Positions 1 to 11,071 of a stretch of DNA of 64,000 nucleotides are shown here, piece after piece. Made by a program: the position numbers and the translations under genes. The notes beneath the pieces are model-generated. The model worked only from the letters and a program-made list of their open reading frames with translations, was not told where the DNA came from and searched no databases. The stretch's first letter is position 1. The number at the start of each line of letters is the position of its first letter. The stretch is from Lasiodiplodia sp. COLG20 (Eukaryota; Ascomycota; Dothideomycetes; Botryosphaeriales; Botryosphaeriaceae): positions 4,030,001 through 4,094,000 of the forward strand of contig VNWV01000002.1 in the NCBI GenBank assembly GCA_009801085.1. The letters are read 5' to 3'.

Positions 1-156
1 TTACCAAGAGTCCGAAAAGCCCCGGGCCACCCACTCTTATTAACAAGAATCAGAGCAAATCACCCCATGCAATAGTGTGCAGCGCAAAGAAAATCATCCA
101 AACCATCCCTGAAGAAGATAGACGCCAAAGGAAATTGGATATGCTCGCACACGCAA

Positions 157-1846
157 TCACTGGAGAAGAGGATCCTGGATGTGTGTTAGGTTTGATATCC
201 TTTAACTCAATGATAGATGAACTTACCCTGAAGTGCTTCTGGAAGTTGCCCTTCTTGTTCTTCGTCCATTCCGCCTTCGCCTGGTCACGCTGCGCGCGCT
301 TCGCTTCCCTCTTCTCCACGGCGCGGACCTCCCTCTTCTTGACGTCGCTAACGCCGACCATGCCCATCCCACCGTTCGCACGGGAGATAAGCTGCCTGCC
401 GCGGCCGCGCTCGTCGCCACGCTGGCTGGGATCGAGCTCGACACCGCCGTCGTCTTCGTCGTCAGAGCCGGCACGACGCAGGGCCTGGGCCTCCTCGATG
501 GCGAGCTGCTCGGCGCGCTCGGCGGCGGACGGGTAGTTGTGGAGGTTCTGGCGGTAGTAGGTGCGGAGGGAGCGGTGGCCGGCGGTGCGGCCGGTGGGCA
601 GGTGCAGCTCGTACTCGTCGCGGTAGACGGCGCGGGGTCCGCTGTGGGTGCGCGCGTGGAAGCCGTCGGCGGCCTTGTGCGGGCGCGGGTCGGTGTGCGA
701 GTGGTGCTTGTGCAGGCCGAGCTTGGCGTAGCGCTCCGAGTGGTCGTCGATGGGCACCGACGTGATCTCGTCCGTCGGCACGTCCGACACGCTGGAATCT
801 GTTTCCCAGCCGTCGTCCGCGCCGTCTTCGCCTTCGGTCTCGGAGCCCTCGTCGTCGGTGTAGGTGCGCGTGAAGTCGTAGAACTCGCCCAGCTCGAGCA
901 TCTCGTCTTCGCTGTCGTACGCGATCTTGCAGTGGCCAGTGTCGCGCATGTGCGTCTGGATGCCTGCTGCCGTGTACACCAGCTTGTTGCAGTACAAGCA
1001 CTGGTAGTATTCGTGGATTTTCCTCCACAAGTGCTTGAGAAGGCCGTCCAAATCAACGAGATATTCTGGCTCGGGAATGAAGAGACTGTGGAAACGCTGC
1101 ATGTGGGCAATGTTCAAATCGCGAGACGGGGAACGGTAGTTGCAGAAAAGGCAGTCAAGAATCTGGTCGGGCACTTCGCTCTTCGTCGATTGGGTAGCAG
1201 TGGTCGTTCTCGACAACATGTCTCCTTGCTCAGAGTTTGCCGCAGAGTGGTGAGGGCGCGTGGGCCTGCGCGAAATAGGGTCTCCGTCTTCCAGGGCGGC
1301 CTTCTCTATGCCGTCCACGACCCTGGAAAACTCGGCTTCTGCCTCCTTGTCGGGAGTGCCGGTGGACGCCGTCTCGATGGGTTCGCCGAGAGAGAAAGTC
1401 GAGCTCATGACCGAAGTAGCATCGTCCTCCTTGACGCCGGAACGTGCGGCTTTCTGCTTCGCAAGGACATTCTGCTTGTGCTTTTGGCTGTTCAGGTGGT
1501 TGTTGAAAGCATTTTCGCTGAAGTACGTCTTCGCACAAGCATCGCAGCTCTTTTCAAACTGGGCTCGGGCAGCAGTAGCGGCGGCCGAGGCCTTGTTCGC
1601 GAGGACCTTTTCCGCAAAGATCTCGGAGGAGAGCGGGGGAAGAGAGGCGACGCGGCGTTTCAGATTGTAGCGACTAGATTATGACATGCTTCTTTAGCAT
1701 CATTGCCGTCATTCGTCTCAACAAGGAAAATGCGGGATTTTGACTCACTGCCAGTCCGTCTGCATGTGGGCGCGCTGCAGCTCGCTGGCGCGGAACGCCA
1801 CCTGGCAGGTGTTGCAGGTGAAGGGGTGCGAAGCGGGAGTCGCCAT
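157..1846 (-). CDS. REI1: REI1-like cytoplasmic pre-60S factor, C2H2 zinc finger protein
   Basis: Three exons on the minus strand: 1846-1749, 1673-227 and 174-157, giving 520 aa. Family knowledge: REI1/ZNF622 acts in the cytoplasm on late pre-60S ribosomal particles, helping recycle Arx1-Alb1 and mature the polypeptide exit tunnel. Four C2H2 fingers are visible. The first (FTCNTC...H) is split by intron 1 just before the family-typical HRYNLKRR run. The second starts CDACAKTYF, the third CLFCNYRS and the fourth CLYCNKLVYT. An acidic Glu/Asp stretch follows the fourth finger, and a basic Lys/Arg helix ends in QKHFR. The last exon encodes only DPLLQ plus the stop; this matches the conserved REI1 C-terminus, so intron 2 (226-175) is well supported. 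The start is the ATG opening MATPASHPFTC, immediately before finger 1. The gene is divergent from the HECT ligase, 636 bp away. Confidence 0.95.
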
Positions 1847-2482
1847 GGTGCCTGGTGCCTTCTGGGGGAGTTGCTGTGGCGGGAGGAAAAGTTGAGTGGT
1901 GAAGATAACGGATTGCGTCGGGGCCGCTCGGTGGCAGTGGGTCACAATCGGTTTGCGGGAGATTGCCCAGCAGCGCTGGCTCGGGCCTCGAGAGGAAGGG
2001 CAAGCGGGGAAGCAGCTGAAGCGGGCGGGCGAGGTATCGTGCAACGGCGGCGGCGGGGGAGCTTGTAAAGAAGGGACCGGCGGGCTAGCCAGTGGCGAGT
2101 GCTCGTCAGGATCGGCTTACCAACGCACGGCGCGAGGAATTTCGACAGGCGCGTAGGGCTGATGCAGTGCGAATGACGTCTGAGCGCATGCAGGGTATGC
2201 CGATTGCCCGCCTGCTGACACAGCACACCTCCATCTTTGACTCGTGGCAGCTCGCCCTTCTGTCCATCAAGAGCGCGAGATGGTTTGCTAACAGCCTCAC
2301 CACTGCCTCGAACCCGCGCTGGCCCCCCGACATGCCGCACCCCGCCTCGCCTGCTGCGTGCTTTGTGACCTCTGCAACCTCCGCCCGACGCCAGCGTCCA
2401 CCGCCGTCGCCCACCTCGCTGTCATCCCGCGCCCCGACCGCAGCGCGTCTGCCTTGCGCCCCTCCCGCCCTGACCCGATGAG
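1847..2482. promoter_or_regulatory. Divergent promoter region between REI1 and the HECT ligase gene
   Basis: This 636-bp interval separates the starts of two divergent genes. It is GC-rich with C-rich runs near the ligase side. I see no convincing TATA box and no supported coding region; overlapping open frames on both strands lack recognisable protein character. Confidence 0.5.
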
Positions 2483-5400
2483 ATGACGAGCGACACACGA
2501 GGGGCTGCTCCCTCCTCCACCGCCATGGCCCATCCGCTCCAGCCTACCCAGAAGTTGCGGGACGCGTGGGCGCGCGTCCTCGAAAACAGCGCAGCCGTAG
2601 ACACCGACGAGGATAGCGTGGCCGGTGCCCTCCGAACGCGCATGACCAGTTTTGAGTATTTGGTTCGTCGGTGCGTGCTTTTCGCTCCACCTGTCACGCC
2701 GTCTGCTGATGTCGTGTAGATACATGCTGCAGATCCGCTACGGATGCGACAACGCCAACTGCACTACTCCCACCTGCTTTAGCTGCGTCAAGCGCGCTAC
2801 GAACAAGCCCGTCCGCCGCCCCTCCCCTCTGACCGCCAGAGCCTTAGCATATCACCTCGCCAGTCAAGACGACCCGGCCAGTGGACTCTGCAGTCCGACG
2901 CTCAAAGCCTTCCGCCTCACCAATACTGCCGAATTCGACATCGAATCCGTCGACCCCGTACGCTTCAAGGTCGACTCACGATCCTTATCACAAAATCTGT
3001 TCAATACTCGAGTTTCGCGAACTCTCCAGGCTTCTGGCGGATCGGACGAACAAGGCGAGGCCAGCGGATCTGCAAATAGCAGTCCGCTCGGCGAGGTCAG
3101 GAGAGATGGGCTGGAAGCTGAACGAGAGACTCGGGTCGTCGACCCTGTCCCTACACTCGGAAGCCACCTCGAGAGGCTAGCTGTCGACCCGCCGTCAACG
3201 AGCAATGGTGATGTGGCGGTCAAGCCCAAATCCAAAGCCGCCAACGGAAGCGCAAATGGCCATGCGGTTCCTCCAAATGGAACCGTCCCTGAGCCGGGTC
3301 GAGACAGTCTGACCGCATCTACGACACAGTCTATCGACGGTGATTCAGACAGCGGAAAAGAAAATGCCGTCTTAACCCCGCCCAGTGATATCACCCTCGA
3401 CGGCGGTTCCTTTGCTGGTTCCGACAAAGCTGACAGGTTAACATCTCGCGCCGCGCGGAAGGACCGGGATTCATCGGCGAAGTCGTCTACGCAAAAGGTG
3501 AGGGTCCCCTTAAGGGACGACCCGGTTCCAAAGCCCCGGTCTCAGTCAGGCAAAACAATCTTTGCCACAACCCACTTGACTTGCGCTATCATGGAGGCCT
3601 TGAAGAAGATTGCCATGTCGGATGGATCCATCCCCGACACACGAACGAGAGATGCCATCGTGGAACCGGCGAGCTCATTCCTGAACTTTGGCCCCAAGAA
3701 GAACTGGCGCATCGTTGACGAGTGCCTCTTCCGGTGCCTAAGCAACCCGCGTATTCTTATTAAATCTTTCCGTGAAAAGACCACCGCATGGACGAATCGC
3801 AACACCCCACTTGCGCATCTGGATGCGTGGGAGATGGAGCATGCTTTCAGGTCCTGGCAGTCTATCAACGGATCGCTCATCTATGATAGCCTCTGGCATA
3901 GCCTGGAATGTCTTTTCACGCCGCCTCCTGAGCTCAAAATCAGGAAGCAGCCGAGGACGAAAAAGCCTCTTCCAGATGATATGCCGAAGCGTCCAGATGA
4001 CGGCCAGTCAGACTATGTATCTGATGAAGAAGCTGCTCATATCATCATGGTCTGCATACACGCATTGACTTCTCTTGTGACTCGAGGGAAACCCAACGCA
4101 TGGAAGTTTGTGCGAGGACTGCGGCCATTTGGATGGATTTCTCCAAATGACACTCCCAACCTAGCAGACAACCAGACCACGGTGCCATATACACCCATGT
4201 GGCTCATGATCACAGATCAACTGGAATACGAGCCCGCAGTCCGCCTGGCTACTCGTCTGGTCAGAGCGATAGCGGCTCGGCGATGCTTCTTCGAGATGTT
4301 GAGAAAAACATCCAAAGAGTATCCCAGAAAGTCACATTGGGCGATGACCATCGTCTGTAAGCATCTGGTTGATTGCGAAAGGTATAGGCGTGTGGGGCTT
4401 TTCCGAGCCGGTTGGGACGAGGACAGAGTCATGGATACTTGGTCGAACTGGACCATTGCTGGCACATTTGTGGAATGGATGAAGACAATCGTCATGAAGA
4501 ACTGGGATGGACAGCACGAACTTAAGCGTTGGGATGCTGCCGGGGCGGCCGCCGATACCCTCAGCGACCTTTACGACTACTCGAGCCTCAATATTCATCG
4601 CCATATGTACGAACTTTCATACTTCAAGTACAAGCTGGATACCACGGAACTCATCAATAGCTACATCGATCGCAAGGACGATCCGAACTACCGCCACATC
4701 CTGCATCACACCTTCTTCTTTCCAAGCGGACTTCTGGTGCAGTATTTCCGCGCTCTCAATTTCTCAGTCATGTCAAAACACTACACTACCGCGGGCAACA
4801 ACTACCACCTTCAAGATAGGTTCGGTCGGCATTTCCTGAGCGATCAGTGGCGAGACTATCTTGATCAGCACTATGCAACTGCATCCAATAGATACCTGTC
4901 TTTGGATGTGCGACGAAGCCACGTATTGGAAGACACTCTCGATCAATTATGGGGACTGGAGAGACGGCAGCTTCTGCTACCACTCAAAGTACGCATGGGA
5001 AAGCTTGAGGGAGAACAGGGTGTAGATCAAGGTGGTGTAGCGCAAGAGTTCTTCAGGGTCGCCCTCGCCGAAGCGTTCAATCCTGACAATGGTAAATGCA
5101 CCCCTCCCCCTGAGCTGGCTGAAATTCTAACTTGAAATCCTAGGCCTGTTCACAGTTGATCCTATAACACATGTAGCATGGTTCCAGCCGTTTTCATTGG
5201 AGCCAGTGTCAAGATTTGAGCTCATCGGCCTGCTCTTTTCTATCGCCATCTACAACGGCATTACCCTCCCCGTTAGCTTCCCTGGAGTGCTTTACCTGAA
5301 GCTCATTGGCAAGACGGTTCAACCTCATCATATCAGCGAAGGATGGCCAGACCTTGTCAAGAGCTTCCAGTTCCTTCTGAGCTGCGAAGATGACGTTGGT

Positions 5401-6111
5401 GACATTCTCAGCCGTGGTTACGAGTTCAGCTTCGAAGCACGCGGTCTCATCATCAATATTAACATGGACGCCGTAAAGTCCGAGGTCGACGTGCCTTCAC
5501 CATACACGATGATCGATGATGACTCTGTCGAAATCACTCCTTCTGCTTCCAATCCCACTCCCATAGTCAACTGGCCACCCGGCACCGAGGCGCCGCTCGT
5601 GACGAACGCCAACCGAGAGCAGTTCGTCTGCGATTACGTCGAATGGCTTACCGACAAGTCCATCCGTCCCCAATACCAGGCCTTTGCTCGCGGTTTCCAC
5701 GCCTGCCTACCGCCGGAGCATGTGGCATTGCTTCGCCCTTCTCTCCTACAACACATTGTCGAGGGAAGCACCAACATTGACACTCACGCCCTTGAGCGCG
5801 TCGCCCGCTACGATGGCGGCTTCGACGCGCAGCATCCCTTCGTCCACACCTTCTGGGAAGTCGTCCACGCGATGAGTCAGGAACAGAAGCGGAAACTTCT
5901 GGAGTTCGTGACCGCTAGCGATCGCGTGCCGGTGGCAGGCATCGAGAGCGTAGTTTTCTGGGTCCAGAGGAACGGGCCTGATGGCGAGGGATTGCCGACC
6001 AGCAGTACGTGTTTCGGACGGCTGCTCTTGCCAGAATACGATGGGAAGGAGAAACTGGAGAAGAAGTTGGCGATTGCGCTGGAGAATAGCAGGGGTTTCG
6101 GTGCCGCGTGA
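2483..6111 (+). CDS. HUL4: HUL4-type HECT E3 ubiquitin-protein ligase with N-terminal AZUL-like zinc finger
   Basis: Exons 2483-2670, 2720-5091 and 5144-6111 give 1175 aa. HECT ligases accept ubiquitin on a catalytic cysteine and pass it to substrates; HUL4 is the fungal member linked to nuclear and cytoplasmic protein quality control. Near the N-terminus a Cys-rich stretch containing CDNANCTTPTCFSC resembles the AZUL zinc finger of Ube3A-type ligases. A long Ser/Thr-rich disordered segment follows. The HECT domain fills roughly the last 350 residues. Its C-lobe keeps the catalytic loop SSTCFGRLLLPEY, with the thioester cysteine at about residue 1143, 33 residues from the C-terminus. Intron 2 falls inside the HECT N-lobe between DN and GLFTVDP, and splicing restores a continuous family-like sequence. 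The first ATG is used; a second in-frame Met lies 14 residues later. Confidence 0.95.
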
Positions 6112-6481
6112 GAGCACATGCGAGGAAAAGGGGGGACTCATAGATTGTGTTATGGGTTAATATAGACTAGTCTTACAGACTGGATATTCTAAACTTATTT
6201 CATCTGTCCAAGACCCAATTCTTTGATGCTTTGACGTTGTTCATAACTGCACAACGGGCTGACTCGTCAATGCGGACATCCACTAGTCGCCTGACTCGCG
6301 CTTCCCAAAACTTTCCCGCGCGCAAAAGCTCCAACATCTTCTTCACCCTGCAAGCTCGTTTTCCACCAGTACTACTCACCACAATCCTCTAGCCTCGCCG
6401 CAGGATAGCGACAAATTCTTTCCTCTCGAATCACTCCAAGCACTGCGCACGACTTCACCCACAAACACACAACCACCCACC
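6112..6481. other. Intergenic interval and BUD22 promoter
   Basis: This 370-bp spacer lies between tandem plus-strand genes. Its first part is the presumed 3' UTR of the HECT ligase gene. The last 100 bases are CA/CT-rich (ending in repeated CACCCAC/ACACAACC), as is common in fungal 5' leaders. No gene is seen. Confidence 0.5.
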
Positions 6482-7960
6482 ATGCCCAAGCGCAAGCGCG
6501 ACGAGCCTTCCGCCTTCGACTCTTCCTCCTCCGAACCCGAAACCACAAAACAATCCCACCGTAATAGCCGCCGCCGCGATGCCGCCTACTCTACCTCTAC
6601 CTCCACCTCCTCCTCCTCCGCCAAACAACGCAAACAACTCCCCAATCGCCTCGAGCAGGCCAAGAAGGACCTCACCAAAGCGCTGAAGATCGCGCGCGGC
6701 TTCGAGCGGCAGAAGCTGTCGCGCCGGCGCAAGGCAGCGGAAAAAGATAACAAGGCCGGTGATGTGCAGAGGATTGATGCAGAGATCGAGGCGCTGAAGA
6801 AGATCGAGTATCAGAAGCTGGCTGAGGCACATTTGTATAAGACGTTGTGCAAGATTAAGAGTGTGAGGGAGCATCCGGCGTTGCCGCCGTGGGTGAGGGA
6901 GGGGAAGGAGGGGGTGGTGAAGGAGGGAGGGGGGGAGGGGGAGAAGAAGGCGGCGGCGGCGGCGGGAAAGGAGCTGATGAATGTGCAGGCGAGGTTGTTT
7001 AATGCGAATCCGACGAAGGAGGCTATGGCGGTGGTGGTGAAGGATGTGCGGACGATTTTGGGGTTGGACGAGGTGAAGGGGCCGCAGGCGAAGAGGGCGA
7101 GAGGGGAGGAGGCTGCGAAGGAGAAGGGGAAGAAGAAGAAGGTGGAGGTGGAAGAGGAGTCGTCTGAAGACGTGGAGGAGGAAGTCAGCGAAGGGGAGAG
7201 TGGGGAGGAGAATGAGGGAGATGATGCTGAGTGGGACAGTGAAGAGTTCGCTGGCTTCTCCGACCGCATAGCCGGGTCGTCGGATTCGGAGTCTGAAGAG
7301 GAGGACGTCGAGACTCAGCTGAAGAAGCGGCCGTACCAACCCGTCCGTGACCTGTCCTTCACGCCTCCGTCTTCGCGCGAGGCGTCGCCGTCGGGTTCGT
7401 CTGAGCCGACTTTCTCGGACGACGAAGAAGAGGAAGAGTCCCCAGAACCGGCGCCTAAGGTGAAGGCGAAGTCGAAAGAGAAGGTGCCGATTGTGACGAA
7501 TAAGTCCACATTTCTCCCTTCGCTCTCGGCTGTTGGCTATATCAGCGGCTCGGAATCGGAGGCCGAGGATTTGGACGAGGAAGTCGCGCCTCAGAAGAAG
7601 AACCGCCGTGGCCAGCGCGCAAGACAGCAGCTGTGGGAGAAGAAATATGGCAAGGGCGCAAAGCACTTGGCCAAGCAAAAGAACGACAGGAACGCTGGCT
7701 GGGATGCTAAGCGCGGCGCAGTCGATGGTGATGGCGGCAGAGGGAAGAAGGGCAAGTTTGGAAGAGACAGGGGAGGCTTCAAACCTGGTGGCCGTGGTCC
7801 TCAGGCCACTGACGCGAACACGGTGGAGCTGGGCAAGAAGAAGAACCACAGAGACGATGGCGGCAAGCTTCACCCCAGTTGGGAGGCTGCGAAGCTGGCC
7901 AAGGAGAAGGCGAAGCTCGGCAATGTGCAGTTCCAGGGCAAGAAGGTCACATTTGATTGA
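6482..7960 (+). CDS. BUD22: BUD22-like ribosome biogenesis protein
   Basis: Single exon, 492 aa. The Bud22/SRFBP1 family works in the nucleus in 18S rRNA maturation and small-subunit assembly. The N-terminus is basic (MPKRKR) and Ser-rich. A helical Lys/Arg-rich segment at about residues 55-140 contains RLEQAKKDLTKALKIARGFERQK and the family-typical LYKTLCKIK...HPALPPWV. A long acidic, low-complexity middle follows (Glu/Ser/Asp runs around 225-330). The C-terminus has the conserved RGQRARQQLWEKKYG block and ends with HPSWEAAKLAKEK and QFQGKKVTFD, the signature end of Bud22 proteins. Codon use changes sharply inside the gene: 6840-7200 is very G-rich, reflecting Gly/Glu/Lys repeats. It converges with the sugar transporter gene, leaving only 115 bp between the stop codons. 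Confidence 0.9.
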   Translation: MPKRKRDEPSAFDSSSSEPETTKQSHRNSRRRDAAYSTSTSTSSSSAKQRKQLPNRLEQAKKDLTKALKIARGFERQKLSRRRKAAEKDNKAGDVQRIDAEIEALKKIEYQKLAEAHLYKTLCKIKSVREHPALPPWVREGKEGVVKEGGGEGEKKAAAAAGKELMNVQARLFNANPTKEAMAVVVKDVRTILGLDEVKGPQAKRARGEEAAKEKGKKKKVEVEEESSEDVEEEVSEGESGEENEGDDAEWDSEEFAGFSDRIAGSSDSESEEEDVETQLKKRPYQPVRDLSFTPPSSREASPSGSSEPTFSDDEEEEESPEPAPKVKAKSKEKVPIVTNKSTFLPSLSAVGYISGSESEAEDLDEEVAPQKKNRRGQRARQQLWEKKYGKGAKHLAKQKNDRNAGWDAKRGAVDGDGGRGKKGKFGRDRGGFKPGGRGPQATDANTVELGKKKNHRDDGGKLHPSWEAAKLAKEKAKLGNVQFQGKKVTFD

Positions 7961-8075
7961 GAGCATGGGTTGTGTTCATATCAGGATACCATTTCCACAG
8001 CGCAAGGGCTATATTCAACGTAAAAACACAGCAAACGTTCCCAGCGAAACGGCAACTTCTCCTTTCGTGCACTTT

Positions 8076-9819
8076 TCATGCCGACCGAACTGCTTCGACG
8101 TGAGTGCTGGTGCCGTCCTTTGTCGGCATGTCTTCGTGATGGATCTGCTTCTCCACTGCGGCAGTCGCTTGGTCTGCAAGCTCCTTGTCCTCGAACACTG
8201 GTTTCTGTCAGTACCAATATATAATCTTGAAGTAATGGGAAAGTTAGGGACCTACAGAATGCCAGCTCTTCCAACGTCCTCCCGCTGGTTTCGGGGAAAA
8301 GGAAGAACACAACCACGATCTCGAAGGCGATCCAACAGCAGTAGGTCAACAACCACTTCCACTTGATCTCCTCCAAGCCAATCGGGTTCACAAAGGTGGT
8401 GAAGAAGCCGGCGCCGCGGCCCCAGAACTGGAACACGGACAGGCCCATGGCGCGCTGGGCGTAGGGGAACAGCTCGACGAGGTAGGTGTAGGTCAGGGCG
8501 TTGTAGCCGATGTTGTAGGCGGGCGAGTAGGCGAAGATGAAGAAGATGGTCAGGCGCGCGGCGGCGACGGAGCCGGAGTTGATGAAGCGCTCCATGGAGA
8601 TGGTCCAGCCGACGTAGACGCAGAGCAGGGAGATGGTGCACGTCAGGTACATGGCGCGGCGGCGGAAGCGCTTGACCAGCAGCGAGATGGTCATGCCGTT
8701 GACCAGGTACCAGCACGTCAGCCCGACGTTCAGCTTGCCCTTGAACTGCGGGTCCGAGTAGCCCATCAGCGTGAGCAGGTCGTCCAGGTAGTAGCTGATC
8801 AGCGTGTTGCCGCTCCACTGCGTGAACAGCCCCAGCAGCGAGCAGATCAGCACGCGCTTGCGCATGCCGGCGGTGCGGACGAGGTCCATCCACGACTGCT
8901 TGCTGTTCTCGAGCTCGATCTTGATGGTCGACTGGATCTCGGCCATCTCGGCGCGCGCAAAGTCCGAGTTGGCGTCGCCTTCGGCGTGGTACTTGACCAG
9001 GATGTCGAACGCTTCCTCGTGCCGGTCCCGGCTGATCAGGAAGCGCGGCGACTCCGGGATGAAGAAGATGAAGGTGACTTGCAGGAAGGACGGCACGGCT
9101 TGGAGGAGGGAGGGGACTCGCCACGCCCAGTCCGTTCCTACCTGCTGCGTGCCGAACGTGATGCCCGCCGCCAGGATCGACCCGATGAACCAGCACGCGT
9201 TGAACATGGATGTGAGGATTGGCCGCTCTTTGGGGTAGCCCAGTTCACCCATCAGAGACGAGGCGGCGACGATGCAGAACGGGATGCCGAATCCGAGGAG
9301 GAAGCGCGCTACGAGGTACATCGCGACTATTTCAAAGATCAGAATCTGGGTATGACTGAGAGAGGGAAAGTCTGCGCACCGCCATTGGAAAAGCCTTGTA
9401 GGAATGCTCCAACGATCATAATGCAGGAGCCGAAGAAGACGCACCAGCGACGGCCGTAGCGGTCGTTGATGAGCGGGATGAACGGAAGAGCGCAGATGGC
9501 GCCGAGAGAGTAGATGGCTGCGATGATGCCCTTCAGTGAGCCTGTCGGGTGATTGAAGTCTGAAAGAAATGTTAGCAAAGGTTAAGAAGAAATTTGTGAA
9601 GATGCAAAACTGACACTCCTTCCATGGATCAACAAGCTGGACGGCGTTGATCATCTGTGAGTCGAATCCGGACGTCATCTCGACACCCATACACGTCGGG
9701 AACAGCAGAAAGTAGAGCTTGCGCATGTTCGGCTTCTTGTACCATGGCACCTTGTCCTCGTCGGCCATGCGCTGGAGGACGGGGTCCGCCGCGCCGTCGG
9801 TGTGGGGTGTGACACCCAT
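8076..9819 (-). CDS. MFS sugar transporter (lactose-permease-like)
   Basis: Exons 9819-9615, 9559-9380, 9326-8256 and 8197-8076 give 525 aa. This is a major facilitator of the sugar porter family, expected to be a plasma-membrane proton symporter with 12 helices. Visible signatures are the helix 2-3 loop NDRYGRRW, the first-half PESPRFL motif, AYNIGYNALTYTYLVELFP in helix 10, and PETSGRTLEE after helix 12. The N-terminal cytoplasmic tail is followed by KLYFLLFPTCMGVEMTSGFD, typical of the fungal lactose-permease-like clade. Splicing at 9615/9559 gives WKEYFNHPTGS and at 9380/9326 gives SNGVAMYLVARFLLGFG, both family-like. The substrate cannot be read from sequence. An in-frame Met 13 codons upstream (9858) is an alternative start. 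TATA-like AT-rich motifs lie near 9966-9980 and 10005-10020. Confidence 0.9.
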
Positions 9820-11071
9820 GATTGGCAGTGTTGGTGTTGATTCGCAGAGGTGTGGCAATTGGGCGCTATACAGCTGGAAGGTATTCTCGTGTGAAGGTGG
9901 AAGCGTAAAAGCTCCAGCTCACGAACCACGCGGAAACCCTGCGTCCGGCCCACGGTGGTCAGGTCATGTTTATATTTCTTCAGCAGACGTCTATTTTCCG
10001 TTGCTCTGCATATTTATCCGCCATTTGGGATACGGCGCGACGGAGCTTACAGCAAGAGCTAGTCAAAGCGGCCTGGGGTCGCGTGGAAAAGAGCCGGTTG
10101 CCGGGCTAGGTGGATGCGACCTGGGGTCTTGCGGAGAGGAATGCTTGGCGGTCTGGGGAAAGAGCTGGGGCGGCAGCCAAGAGCGGGATGGCTGGTTGCT
10201 GTTTCGGGTAACATTTGTGCTTCGCCATTGGAGCTGAAGGAATAAGGAAGTGAGCCCACCTAGTCCGATTTGTGGTCGATACGATAGGATACGAAACCCT
10301 GCCGCTTGGGTGCTGTGATAGGTCATCCGACTAGGTGGGAGTCTATGCTGTGCAACAGCAATAAACAAAATTGATTGGGGTTGGCTGGAGGGATCGACGA
10401 TGGCGTTGCCAGAAACGTAGAGTCAGTCGCGCACCCGGCAATTGCACGTCTCAGCAGTCATTCTCATGACAAAAACTGGTGGAATATGCACGAACAGCTG
10501 CGTCTTCTAGAAGCCGTAAGCTTCAGGAACTACTGTGCGAAGCTGCGAGCACTGGCTCGGGAGAATGTAGAGGATGAGGGCGCCCAACAGCGGCAAAGTG
10601 CCAAGTCAAACCCCGCGTTTCTAATCAAGCCACACCGCATTCAACCAGCTTGGCTCCTTGAGCAAGTAGCCGTTGTGCAACCCAGGCAGCCTCGCTTCGC
10701 GGAGATGCGGCGTTGGACAGGAAATGCGGACCGGCTGACAGCCTTGTTTTGTGATACGTACCTTGGAACGCAATAAACTATTGGTTGTAGCGGTGAGGCT
10801 GCGACCTCGTTGAATGCCCAGGATACCTCTTCTGGTATAGTTCCAAATGATTCCAATCTGGCATGGTCTCGAGTTTTGCTGAGACCTAGTATAACTGTGT
10901 GATCCTCACAGCCTCTGTTCTTCATATTTCATCCAAAGGTGCGTGAGCAAGTGCCATCTTCGGCTATCATCTCGTAATTTTTTCCAGGAGGCTGACCTCC
11001 ACATCGAGCGAACTCTCGCCATGAGAAATTGGAGAGCGCGCTGACATCCATACTCCTTGTTGATTCGATCC
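9820..11071. other. Intergenic region without a supported gene
   Basis: About 1.25 kb between two minus-strand MFS genes. The part near 9820-10020 should contain the sugar transporter promoter. The remainder includes the 3' flank of the second transporter. Open frames near 10063-10368, 10375-10776 and 10641-10925 overlap on opposite strands and have no domain character. Confidence 0.5.

Noticed and set aside
233..1684. Long plus-strand open frame (about 480 codons) opposite REI1
   Set aside because: It is fully antisense to the well-supported REI1 exons and is Val/Arg/Gly-rich without motifs; a GC-rich codon shadow.
6455..7966. Minus-strand open frame of about 500 codons across BUD22
   Set aside because: Antisense to BUD22; Leu/Arg-rich because the sense strand is rich in Glu/Lys codons. 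No domain.
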